From contig NZ_CP104694.1 in the NCBI RefSeq assembly GCF_025398735.1, positions 3,249,001 to 3,313,000 on the forward strand: a DNA stretch of 64,000 nt. Reading direction: 5' to 3'. This document shows positions 1 to 7,932 of the stretch, in pieces; the stretch's first letter is position 1, and every line of letters begins with the position of its first letter. A program made the position numbers and the translations under genes. Under the pieces are notes generated by a model. That model was given only the letters and a program-made list of their open reading frames with translations. It had not been told where the DNA came from and made no database searches. This DNA comes from Tahibacter amnicola. Its GTDB lineage: Bacteria; Pseudomonadota; Gammaproteobacteria; Xanthomonadales; Rhodanobacteraceae.

Positions 1-1
1 T

Positions 2-592
2 ACCTATTGTTTTGATCCCGCCGTACCCGCGGCGGCATTCGCCCGCATCGGCTTGACCTGGCGAAGCCTTGATGTCGCCAGTACGCAGAACGCAGGCGCA
101 GTACTTGCGGGTCATCGCGACGACGGAACAGGCAGCGAGGGTGCCGCGGTGCTGCCGCCTGCCATCATGCCTGCTCCCGTTTCCTCACCGTCCGTATCGC
201 CCTTCAACACGTGGTCGCAGGACTTCGATATCACTGACTACGGCGATACGATCCAGTCCGCCCTGGACGCCGTACTTACCGCGCTGTGTGGCGGCAGTTC
301 GTTGGGTCAGCAGATCCAGATGCAGGTGTCCTACAGCTATCCCCTGATCTCTCCAGAGGGGCCGGCTGCACTGGCGACGGAAGTGCCGGTCACCGTAGTA
401 CCCACCCAGCCCATCACGGCGGATACCAGCGCGAAACTAGCCACCACGCTGGAGTTCTGGCTGGCAAAGACTGCTCCAGTCAGGACGAAGGCGCAATGGC
501 ACATCGCGATCACGCTGTATTCGCAGATGCCGTACGCGGCCGAGCAGCCGCTGTTGAGGATTAATCGGCTGGTTTATCGGTTGGAGGGATGA
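2..592 (+). CDS. 3' part of an unrecognised protein, cut by the window edge
   Basis: The frame is open from base 2 to a TGA at 590-592, so the true start probably lies before the window; a TTG at 53 is the first possible start inside it but has no ribosome binding site. The visible ~196 residues hold a Pro/Ser-rich stretch (PAPVSSPSVSP) followed by an alternating hydrophobic segment with QVSYSYPLI and LEFWLAKT, ending RINRLVYRLEG. I see no signal peptide or catalytic motif and do not recognise the family. The next gene starts 73 bases later with its own strong ribosome binding site, so coupling is not required. Confidence 0.6.
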   Translation, partial: TYCFDPAVPAAAFARIGLTWRSLDVASTQNAGAVLAGHRDDGTGSEGAAVLPPAIMPAPVSSPSVSPFNTWSQDFDITDYGDTIQSALDAVLTALCGGSSLGQQIQMQVSYSYPLISPEGPAALATEVPVTVVPTQPITADTSAKLATTLEFWLAKTAPVRTKAQWHIAITLYSQMPYAAEQPLLRINRLVYRLEG

Positions 593-665
593 GGGTGTTG
601 TTGCGTGTGCAGTTCGGGACGATGGTGGTCGCGAGGCCAGTGTCACTGAGAGAAGGAGTGCAGAC

Positions 666-1646
666 ATGTCGCGTGTTCATCATTTCCAGCGATACGCGAC
701 GCTGGAGAACACCGTAACCAACAATACGCTGCAGCTGATCTCCCGGATCAATGCGTATTCGCCGCGCGCGGCATCGCGCCTGCTGTCAGAGTTGACGGGC
801 GAGCTGGTGGAGATCGGCGTGGAGATCTCGCAGCAAGTGCGGAAGGACGATTCCGTGCCTGATGGCGTGATCCTGCAACGCAGCTTCAAGATCCTGGTGG
901 AGGCAAAGGTCGACGCGCCGGTGGATTTCCGGCAGTTGCGCGAACACGCTGCGGGCTTCACGACCGAGACATTGAAAATCCTGCTCCTGTTGACCAAGGT
1001 ACCTGTCACACGAGCGCAGGCGGATGACCTGGCCAAGCTGGGCAATACGTCTGGAGTCGTCGTACGCAACATCACGTACGAATCCATCTGTCGTGCGCTC
1101 AAGGACTTGTTCAAGCCGCACGAGGAATCCATCCTCGAGCTGGCAGACGACTATGTCGCGTATTGCAATGATACGGGGCTGTTCGACCAGTCGCGCGACC
1201 TGATGCGCGTGGTTCCCTGCGGCAAGAGCGTGGCGATCAACCAGGCGCACCAGATCTACTTCCAGCCATCGGATCGCGGCTACTCGAATCACTCCTATAT
1301 CGGCATCTATCACCAGAAGGCAGTGGTTGCCGTGATGGATGTCAGAAGCGTCTTTGACGCGGACTGGCGGGACGGTGTGCTAACCAGGCATCTTCGCGAC
1401 GGCGAGCTCACCGATCGCTACGACGAATCGATCATTGCCACGATCGCCGACGCCAGACGTCTGTGCGGCTACGAGATTGAAACGGGCCACCGGTTCTTCT
1501 GTGGCTCGATGGCACCCACGCGCTTTGAAAAGGTGTCGGCCGGCGGGATGCAGGGTGCGCGCTTTTTCAACTTGAAGGAATTGCTGGGCACCTACGGCTC
1601 GGTGGACGACATCGCCCAACAGCTGCGCGGGCGACACTGGCAGTAG
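666..1646 (+). CDS. Protein with PD-(D/E)xK nuclease-like motif
   Basis: 326 residues, no signal peptide, so probably cytoplasmic. Near the N-terminus is PDG (65-67), then a hydrophobic strand ending VEAK (E79, K81). This D...ExK spacing is the core signature of the PD-(D/E)xK nuclease superfamily, so a nuclease or nuclease-derived domain is inferred. The rest (LTKVPVTRAQADDLAK, later YIGIYHQKAVVAVMDV) I do not recognise. The ATG at 666 is supported by GAGAAGGAG at about 650-658. The gene reads alone, between the partial gene and the cupin-like gene. It could be an effector of an unrecognised defence or repair locus, but no restriction or methylase partner is visible nearby. Confidence 0.7.
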   Translation: MSRVHHFQRYATLENTVTNNTLQLISRINAYSPRAASRLLSELTGELVEIGVEISQQVRKDDSVPDGVILQRSFKILVEAKVDAPVDFRQLREHAAGFTTETLKILLLLTKVPVTRAQADDLAKLGNTSGVVVRNITYESICRALKDLFKPHEESILELADDYVAYCNDTGLFDQSRDLMRVVPCGKSVAINQAHQIYFQPSDRGYSNHSYIGIYHQKAVVAVMDVRSVFDADWRDGVLTRHLRDGELTDRYDESIIATIADARRLCGYEIETGHRFFCGSMAPTRFEKVSAGGMQGARFFNLKELLGTYGSVDDIAQQLRGRHWQ

Positions 1647-1738
1647 GGTGTAGTGCCAGTGCATTGGCTCCGGCCCGCCACCGTTTCGCCATACCGGGTG
1701 TCGGATCATTGGTCCACCGTGGCTTCCGAACCCTCTCC

Positions 1739-2512
1739 ATGTCCGACACCCCATCCCTCAGCCGCCGCCGCTTCCTGGCGGATGTTTCCGTACTGGCCCT
1801 TGCCCTCGGTCATGCGCGGCTCCTCATGGCAAGCCCGCGCGTCGCTGGTGCGCATGATGTGCGGCAGTGGCTTGAACAGGTCAGCACCCTGGGGCAACAG
1901 GTGCAGAAGGGCGCGATCGAGGCGAATGTGTGGCGGCAGCAGATTGACGCGCTGAATACGTCGGTGGCGTTGTCGGAATGGTTGCCGGCGTTGCAGTTCG
2001 ACCGTGCGTTGCAGGCGATGAAGCACGATCAGAAAGACCCCGCCAAGACGTTTGTCCGCCTCGCCGATGTGGACGGCCGGTACGCGGAGGCGCGCTTTGC
2101 GGTGGCCTACTTCGTCTTCGCGCGCGGCCAGGTGATTACGCCGCACGGGCACCGCGGCATGCTGTCGGCGCATGCGGTGGTGGCGGGCGATCTGCATGTC
2201 CGCACCTTTGACCGCCTGGGAACCGAACCAGACGCATTGATCATCCGGCCGCGGTTGGACCAGATCGCGGAACCGGGTTTCAGTGCCGCGATCGGTGAGG
2301 AGGAGGGCAATATCCACTGGTTCGTGGCACGCAAAGACGGATCGGCCACGTTGGATGTGATCGTGCAGGACGTTGACGTGAACGGGCGCGGATTCAAGCT
2401 GGATCTGATCGATCCGCGGCAGGGCGTTCCATTGGACGCCGGTCGGATAAGGGCGCCGTTGCTGACCTGGGCGGAGTCATCGCGCCGGTATCAGGCGGAA
2501 GGAGAGGCGTGA
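1739..2512 (+). CDS. Tat-exported cupin-like protein
   Basis: 257 residues from the ATG at 1739. The frame is open further upstream (TTG/ATG from 1664), but starting at MSDTPSLSRRRFLAD puts a twin-arginine signal (RRRFL plus hydrophobic LALALGHARLL) at the N-terminus, so this start is chosen. The mature part contains VITPHGHRGMLSAH and later GDLHVRTFD, which resembles the His-rich strands of a cupin barrel (dioxygenase or sugar-binding type). Tat export suits a folded, possibly metal-containing protein in the periplasm. Substrate unknown. It converges with the radical SAM gene that ends 17 bases away on the other strand. Confidence 0.7.
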   Translation: MSDTPSLSRRRFLADVSVLALALGHARLLMASPRVAGAHDVRQWLEQVSTLGQQVQKGAIEANVWRQQIDALNTSVALSEWLPALQFDRALQAMKHDQKDPAKTFVRLADVDGRYAEARFAVAYFVFARGQVITPHGHRGMLSAHAVVAGDLHVRTFDRLGTEPDALIIRPRLDQIAEPGFSAAIGEEEGNIHWFVARKDGSATLDVIVQDVDVNGRGFKLDLIDPRQGVPLDAGRIRAPLLTWAESSRRYQAEGEA

Positions 2513-2528
2513 AACGTAGGGCGGTGCG

Positions 2529-3836
2529 TCATTGCCAAGCACTTGTCCCATTCTGCAGTACGAGCGGCATCTCCAGTTTCGCCGCGGCGTCCAGGGCATC
2601 GCGAATCGGTTGGCGTGCCGCGTCCGCGTCGTAGTCGAGCATTTCGGCGGCGTAGTCGAAAACCCAATCGCCGCGGGTAACGCGCCAGTCGTGAATATGC
2701 GGAAAGCGCGAGAGCTGCGACAGGTGCACGGCGTCGACATCGCATTCCCGGGCCAGCGAAACCACGCGCGCGACTTCGGCAATATTGGTGCGCATCAATG
2801 TCATGTTCACGTGGATCTTCAACTGCGACGAACCGCGTTCGCGTCGCCGCGCAGTGAGAGCCTTGAGATTGCGGATGACGCGGCGCAAGTCGCCACCACG
2901 GATGCGCCGGTAGGTTTCCTCCGTGGCAGCGTCGAGCGAGATGCTGATTTCGCGAAGCGGCGAGTCCAGCAGCCGGTCGATATAGGGCTGGACGAGCAGG
3001 TAGCCGTTGCAGTTGGAGCGAATGTAGACATCCGGCGCGAGTTGCTTCTCCGCAAGCACCGTCCAGAAGGCCGGTGAAAGCAAGGGTTCGCCAATGCCGA
3101 CCAGCTCGATCCAGCGGGCGCTGCGAAGGGACGGCATCAGCTTCTCGACAGTGCTTTCCGGCAGGTGTTGTGGGTCGGCAATCGTGCCCACGCCGTGCGG
3201 GCACATTACGCAGGTAAGGTTGCATTGCGTCGTGACACCCAGCACCACCTGGGTCGGCGCATGCGTAACAACCGCTTCGCCGCGGCTGTACGAGATCAGT
3301 GCCTGCGCCGATGGCGATAGCGTATTGCGGACGTTCGAGATGTTGGGGAATTGCCGCCCTTCGGCCTTGCCGAACTGCGCGTAGTGATCAAGCCCGTCGG
3401 CGAGCAGGCCGCGTTCGACAGCGGCGGCTACATCGGGATTGTTCGCCAGATAGGCGGCATCGTCGAAGGATACGGCCTCTGACTCCGTCAGCTGCGGGCG
3501 GGTATATCCGACGGGAACGCCGTCCTTGTCCGGCCGCGATGCCAGGTAGGCGCAGCCAGCGCGGGCACATAGTGGATGGACACGCCCCTGTGTGATGCGC
3601 CGGCGCAGCGTCTTCATGGCTTTGCCGTTCCAGACCTCATCGACACTCTGGTCGCGCAGATTGCCAATGGGTTCGTTGGTAAAACAGCAGGGCATGACAT
3701 CGCCCTTTTCCGTTACCACCAGCCACTTCCAGGGAAACGTACAGTGCGACACGGAGGGCGCGCGGCGTAGTCCCGCACGAATCATGGCTTTGTCGTAATA
3801 CGTGCGAACCGTCTGAACCAACCTCGACAACGACAT
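2529..3836 (-). CDS. Radical SAM protein with N-terminal SPASM-like domain
   Basis: 435 residues from ATG 3836, which has GGAG six bases upstream; a GTG at 3848 would add four residues. Three parts are visible. Residues ~30-100 look like a SPASM cluster domain: C32, then PCC (50-51), IGNLRDQSVDEVWNG, then C90 and C95. Residues ~122-162 (AAYLANNPDVAAAV...HYAQFGKAEGR) match the short PDVAAAV-type module attached to glycosyltransferases and surface proteins. Residues ~195-430 are the radical SAM domain with C205-x3-C209-x2-C212 and ISISLDAATEETYRRIRGG. SPASM normally follows the radical SAM domain, so the order is unusual. It probably modifies a peptide, glycan or cell-surface substrate; no precursor peptide gene was found beside it. 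Confidence 0.85.
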   Translation of the reverse strand: MSLSRLVQTVRTYYDKAMIRAGLRRAPSVSHCTFPWKWLVVTEKGDVMPCCFTNEPIGNLRDQSVDEVWNGKAMKTLRRRITQGRVHPLCARAGCAYLASRPDKDGVPVGYTRPQLTESEAVSFDDAAYLANNPDVAAAVERGLLADGLDHYAQFGKAEGRQFPNISNVRNTLSPSAQALISYSRGEAVVTHAPTQVVLGVTTQCNLTCVMCPHGVGTIADPQHLPESTVEKLMPSLRSARWIELVGIGEPLLSPAFWTVLAEKQLAPDVYIRSNCNGYLLVQPYIDRLLDSPLREISISLDAATEETYRRIRGGDLRRVIRNLKALTARRRERGSSQLKIHVNMTLMRTNIAEVARVVSLARECDVDAVHLSQLSRFPHIHDWRVTRGDWVFDYAAEMLDYDADAARQPIRDALDAAAKLEMPLVLQNGTSAWQ

Positions 3837-3997
3837 CAACATCTCCACATCACTGCGCCAACGCGGGAAGCCGTCGGATTCTAGTCGAGCCGCAATGGTT
3901 CACGTCGCGTGTGCATCCGTACTTTGGAATGCCTCCATGGCACATTCCACGGGGTGGCGTATAGTTCGGTAAGGCGACTCGGGCACGGGGAATCGTC

Positions 3998-5182
3998 ATG
4001 CGGAGCTCCTGGCTGCTTCTGGGCATAGGGATGGCGACGATGGCGGTGGCGCGACCACCGGATGGCGGTGGTCCGGCACCAATGCCGGCGTGGGACGACA
4101 TCACGCCCGCGCAGCGGGCTCGGATCGATGCGGAATTGGCGCAGAACGTCGACCGCCTGCGTCGCGAAGGGCAGCTGAAGGATCTGCCGCTGCCGCCAGC
4201 GGTGCCGTTGCAATCGGGCCTGCTCTGGCCACTCAAGCCGGTCGCCAGCTACCGCAGCCCGGGATATCACGGCGTCTCCAATTTCGTCGACCTGAACAGC
4301 GCCTCGGGCGCCTTGCTCGACTGGAACTGCGGCACGCGCACCTACGATCTGCCTGGCCCGCCGGTGTACAACCACGGGGGCATCGATATTTTCCTGTGGC
4401 CCTATAGCTGGCGGATGATGGATCAGTCATCCATCGACGTCGTCGCGGCGGCAGCGGGCACGATCATCGGCAAGAGCGATGGTTTCAATGATCGCAGTTG
4501 CCCGAACAACTACTCGGCCGACTGGAATGCCGTCTATATCCAGCATCCGGATGGTTCGGTGGCGTGGTACGGGCATATGAAGCTCGGATCGCCGACCAGC
4601 AAGTCGGTCGGGTCGACGGTCGCGGCGGGCGAGTACCTGGGAAAGGTCGGCAGTTCCGGATTCTCCAGCGGGCCGCACCTGCATTTTGAGAATCACACGG
4701 CCGTCAGCAACTACCAGATCCAGGAGCCCTATGCCGGTGCCTGCCGCGCGGGCGTCACGCAGTGGGCGCAGCAGCCCGCCTATTACGATTCAGCGATCAA
4801 TGAACTGGCGACGCATTCCGGACCGCCGGTGTATCCCAGTCCGAATTGTCCGAATCCGGTGGCCGAGACGCCCAATTACGACAATGCCTTCCTGGCAGGG
4901 CAGATGGTGTACTTCGTTGCGAACTATCGCGACCAGCGCGCAGGACAAGTGACAAACTTCGTCATCCTTCGACCGGATGGCTCGACATTTGCGTCGTGGA
5001 ATTTCGACATGGCCAACGCGACCGCCGACCCGTATTACGCGGCCTCGTACTGGTATTGGTGGTACACCTTGCCCGGTGGCGCACCGGCGGGCGTGTGGAA
5101 GTGGCGCGCGACGTACCAGTCGAAGACGGTGGAGAAGCGGTTCAATGTCGGGGATGTGATATTTGCGGACGGGGTTGAGTAA
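3998..5182 (+). CDS. Secreted M23-family metallopeptidase
   Basis: 394 residues. A short signal peptide (MRSSWLLLGIGMATMAVA) precedes a linker and an LytM/M23 fold. The zinc and catalytic residues are in place: HGGID (H126, D130), YGHM (H193) and GPHLHFE (H227, H229). Family members cleave peptidoglycan cross-links or Gly-rich peptides, so the likely site is the periplasm or outside the cell. A C-terminal ~130-residue beta-rich domain follows (NFVILRPDGSTF...GVWKWRATYQSK). The protein ends GDVIFADGVE, a variant of the FANGFE-type ending shared by other secreted proteins here. It stands alone, divergent from the radical SAM gene. Confidence 0.9.
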   Translation: MRSSWLLLGIGMATMAVARPPDGGGPAPMPAWDDITPAQRARIDAELAQNVDRLRREGQLKDLPLPPAVPLQSGLLWPLKPVASYRSPGYHGVSNFVDLNSASGALLDWNCGTRTYDLPGPPVYNHGGIDIFLWPYSWRMMDQSSIDVVAAAAGTIIGKSDGFNDRSCPNNYSADWNAVYIQHPDGSVAWYGHMKLGSPTSKSVGSTVAAGEYLGKVGSSGFSSGPHLHFENHTAVSNYQIQEPYAGACRAGVTQWAQQPAYYDSAINELATHSGPPVYPSPNCPNPVAETPNYDNAFLAGQMVYFVANYRDQRAGQVTNFVILRPDGSTFASWNFDMANATADPYYAASYWYWWYTLPGGAPAGVWKWRATYQSKTVEKRFNVGDVIFADGVE

Positions 5183-5321
5183 AAGGGCTACCTGTATGCC
5201 GGCCGGCGGCTCAGCATCGTTGATGAGAGGATGTTCGCCAATGCGCCAGAAACAAGATCAACTGCCAGTTGCACGTTCGCCCGTCGCCATTTCGTCGACG
5301 GGCGTCATTGGGAGAGTGATC

Positions 5322-5555
5322 ATGACTGGTTCCCGGAAGACAGACTTTTTGCTGGGCGTCATCGCCGTTGGCGTCTGGGTGATTGCCGCTGGCCAATTGC
5401 GGCAGCTTGTGGTGACAGACGTGCAGGCGGCTGAGAGTCCAAAGCAGGTGCTTCTGATGGGGTGTGCGCCGGGCAGCTCGGAGAACAATTACTGCCAGCC
5501 ACGGGCGATCAAGGTCGACGACTATGGTGTCGTGTCGACTAGAAGCGAGAAATGA
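5322..5555 (+). CDS. Small membrane-anchored hypothetical protein
   Basis: 77 residues. The frame is open from 5163, but the ATG at 5322 is preceded by GGGAGAG and gives MTGSRKTDFLLGVIAVGVWVIA, a basic start followed by one membrane helix or signal anchor. The rest is a short soluble tail with two cysteines (LLMGCAPGSSENNYC). It is probably anchored in the inner membrane with the tail in the periplasm. I do not recognise a family. Confidence 0.6.
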   Translation: MTGSRKTDFLLGVIAVGVWVIAAGQLRQLVVTDVQAAESPKQVLLMGCAPGSSENNYCQPRAIKVDDYGVVSTRSEK

Positions 5556-5636
5556 TCGATCGCTGCTTACGGTGGGTGTTGCCGATTGCGTCGTGCTTAT
5601 GCACCGGACATCGGTTAAGAACTGACCGCAGCTCCC

Positions 5637-5670
5637 TGTAGCCCGGGTAAGCGCAGCGCACCCGGGGTGA
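5637..5670. repeat. REP-like element, TAGCCCGGGT type
   Basis: TAGCCCGGGTAAGCGCAGCG is followed by CACCCGGGGTG; the arms CCCGGGT/ACCCGGG can pair. Related copies lie at 5731-5755, 12171-12195 and 27455-27491. Elements of this look are common between genes in xanthomonads and pseudomonads (from general knowledge). No transposase is adjacent. Confidence 0.6.
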
Positions 5671-6144
5671 ACGGCGGGTTGCTGCATGATCTTGCCGCCG
5701 TTCTGCGAGGCACACTTGAACGTCGACGCAGATTCACTCCGGGTGAACCCGGGCGATAGCGGTCAAGCACCAACACCCCGTGCGGCAATTCCGCCGCACG
5801 GGTGAAGAGAAAACTGCGCGCAGGTCAGCGTGGAAATCCCGTCTGCCGCGGCCGCGGGGACGGCGTGTACCTCCGATGAGACGTTGCCGGTGCGGGCGAG
5901 GTCATGCTCGTCAGCATGCCCATCCGCCAACCCGTCGCGAGCGGGTTGTTGCAACGTCGAATCGGGTTTCAATGGCGAATGTCACCGGAAACACCGTCGT
6001 TGGTTTCGGCGCGGTATCCGGCGTTTCCGGAATGGCCGTCTACCGCGACGGGAACGTTCGACGAGGCTTCCTATGGCATTCGTCCGTCGAATGGGGGCGT
6101 GAAGGTAACGGGCGAATGCGCGCTACCGAAATCGGGAAACGGGA
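5671..6144. other. Intergenic region without a supported gene
   Basis: Several plus-strand frames are open across 5780-6254 but overlap each other. They are rich in Arg/Pro and Ser, have no convincing ribosome binding site, and resemble no family. A weaker REP-like copy (CTCCGGGTGAACCCGGGCG) lies at about 5734-5752. The region separates the small membrane gene from the minus-strand gene that ends at 6145. Confidence 0.5.
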
Positions 6145-6492
6145 CTACGCGGCCAACGCAGCCATTTCCGATGCGCGCGTCTCCCGGTCAATTTCTTCGC
6201 GCCGATACCGAGCGTGCGATTCCAGCGTCGTCAACGCTTCCACCTGATCGGTGAGATGCGCCACGAGTGACCCGACGCGTTGCATCAGGGTGTCGCCGCT
6301 CACGCAGTGGCCGCTCTTGAGCGCGCGCAACATCAGCGACAGGGTGTGCAGGTCGGCCAGGGCCTGGTCGCGGCCGTCGCGCGCCGTTTCGGCAATGGTG
6401 TCGGCACCCTCGGCATCGGCTTCAAATGCATTGACGAGCACATCCGCCATGCTGAAGTTGCCAGCAGCCGCGCTATCCGGGGAGGTATTCAT
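6145..6492 (-). CDS. Small helical hypothetical protein
   Basis: 115 residues from an ATG at 6492 with a strong site (CGGAGGGAG) eight to ten bases upstream. Composition is Ala/Leu/Glu-rich and predicted helical throughout: FEADAEGADTIAETARDGRDQ, HTLSLMLRALKSGH, LVAHLTDQVEALTTLES. No signal peptide or membrane segment. Size and pattern resemble the small DUF3077/DUF6124-type proteins of gammaproteobacteria, but this is only a resemblance. Single gene. Confidence 0.65.
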   Translation of the reverse strand: MNTSPDSAAAGNFSMADVLVNAFEADAEGADTIAETARDGRDQALADLHTLSLMLRALKSGHCVSGDTLMQRVGSLVAHLTDQVEALTTLESHARYRREEIDRETRASEMAALAA

Positions 6493-7255
6493 GGGTACTC
6501 CCTCCGCGACGGGGAAGGGAGGTCACGCATCCGCCGGCCAGCGGCACGGCGGATGCGTCGGGTATCACTGCGCGTACAACGTTCGCGATGCGCGAACGGA
6601 CTTTCCATGCAGATCGACATCGTTGAGTCCTGGACGAGGGGATAACCCGTCACCGGACCCGAAACGGTGACGGACGACGCCTGGTTGGCCTACCGGGAAC
6701 ACGTTCCGGCCAGCATTTCTGCTGCCAAGCGCCGCCCGCCATTGAAAGCAAGATAGGGGGCAATAGGGCGCCCAGCCGACGATGCCGGACGCAAAAAAAG
6801 CGCCGACATCGACGGATGGGCGCTTTGGTGCGCCGTGCTCTCCAGGAGGCCAATCCTGGGCTGCCGAATTGGCGGCAGCGGGGGGATTCTGCGCATGAGG
6901 GGGCTGGACGTCAATGCGGAATTCAGTGCGTCCACGAACGGAGCGGCATAGCTGCGTATCGGACGGACCCACACCGTGCCGAGTAGCTGCGATGAACGCC
7001 TGCGCAACCTGTTTGTGTTGTCGAAGGCTTCTCTGATGTCCAACTCTGCGTCGCTGCTAGCTCGTCACGTGCGAACCGTTCTCGCACCGACTTCTGTCTC
7101 GCGCAACTTACGTCGCTTCGTGTTCGGAACCTGCTGGGTGTCCTTTCGGGTGTGCGCTGGCGCTACAGCTCGCGCGTCCGAAGGCAATATTGATCGGCAT
7201 AGAACGTTCGAGTTGGGTGGAGTGGGGTCTCAGAAAATGCCCAAGATGGGGTGTG
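6493..7255. other. Long intergenic region with a lone terminator
   Basis: No frame here has a credible start and protein-like composition. The one clear signal is a minus-strand intrinsic terminator at 6793-6826. Since the nearest minus-strand gene ends at 7256, that terminator would end either a 430-base 3' trailer or an unannotated short RNA transcribed within about 6830-7250. Confidence 0.45.
6793..6826 (-). terminator. Rho-independent terminator
   Basis: On the minus strand AAAGCGCC at 6826-6819 pairs with GGCGCTTT at 6804-6797 (8 bp, 14-base loop) and runs into TTTTTTT (6799-6793). The stem plus T-run is a textbook intrinsic terminator. No recognised gene ends immediately upstream of it. 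Confidence 0.75.
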
Positions 7256-7858
7256 TCATCGGACGGATTTTTCGGAGGTATTCGGAGGTGGTTGGTTGTC
7301 CGCAAGCGCGTCTATGACGATTTTCCTTGTTCGCGCCATCAAAAGAGCACTTTCGTTAATTGCGATCCGAATACAGATTGCGACAATAAGCTCCGCGCAG
7401 CACGCCACTAAGATGCGACATCGGAGATCATCGTTGGAGTAGATGGACTGGATGCTGAGAATGCAGCACGAAATCAGAAGTGCGGGCATTATTGAAAGCT
7501 CGAACTTGAACCGTATCAACGAATACCTTAGATATCGCTGTCCCACGATTTCGTCGTTGACCTTCTGTTGGAGGTATTTTTCCCAGTTTTGATGAAGTTC
7601 CTTGTGATGACGTTCAAGCCACTTGTCGCATACAGCTACTTCGATCACGGAGCCAACATTTTCCAACAGGGCGCCGGCCGTGAGGCATGCAAAGAACAGG
7701 GTAACTGATGTTGGAAGCGCTAGGGTTGACCATGTTGTTGGGAGCATCAGCTCTGGCCAAACGACATAGATCAGTGGCAGGGAAACTATGGCGCCCGGAA
7801 CGAGTATTACGACTAAAACGCGGTACACGTCCGGTTTTATCGCGCTACTGAAGTCCAT
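7256..7858 (-). CDS. AT-rich multi-pass membrane protein, unknown function
   Basis: 200 residues from ATG 7858, which has TTGGAG eight bases upstream (a TTG at 7870 is the longest possible start). Hydrophobic helices at about residues 15-37 (VLVVILVPGAIVSLPLIYVVW), 48-68, 128-145 (IMPALLISCCILSIQ) and 150-170 flank a charged middle (WLERHHKELHQNWEKYLQQK). It is an inner-membrane protein of unrecognised family. Base composition is clearly lower in GC than its neighbours, with many A/T-ending codons, which suggests recent transfer. Confidence 0.75.
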   Translation of the reverse strand: MDFSSAIKPDVYRVLVVILVPGAIVSLPLIYVVWPELMLPTTWSTLALPTSVTLFFACLTAGALLENVGSVIEVAVCDKWLERHHKELHQNWEKYLQQKVNDEIVGQRYLRYSLIRFKFELSIMPALLISCCILSIQSIYSNDDLRCRILVACCAELIVAICIRIAINESALLMARTRKIVIDALADNQPPPNTSEKSVR

Positions 7859-7932
7859 GAGCGACTCCAATTGAACAACTGGCTTGAGATGGCGCTTGCA
7901 AGGAATCGCTTTGGTGGGAGGATTGGTAATGT

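Noticed and set aside
5780-6254. Overlapping plus-strand frames of 90-155 codons
   Set aside because: No ribosome binding site, Arg/Ser-rich composition and overlap with the supported minus-strand gene ending at 6145.
6565-7043. Minus-strand frames of 117-135 codons around the lone terminator
   Set aside because: They run through the terminator hairpin and have Pro/Arg-rich composition without a good start.
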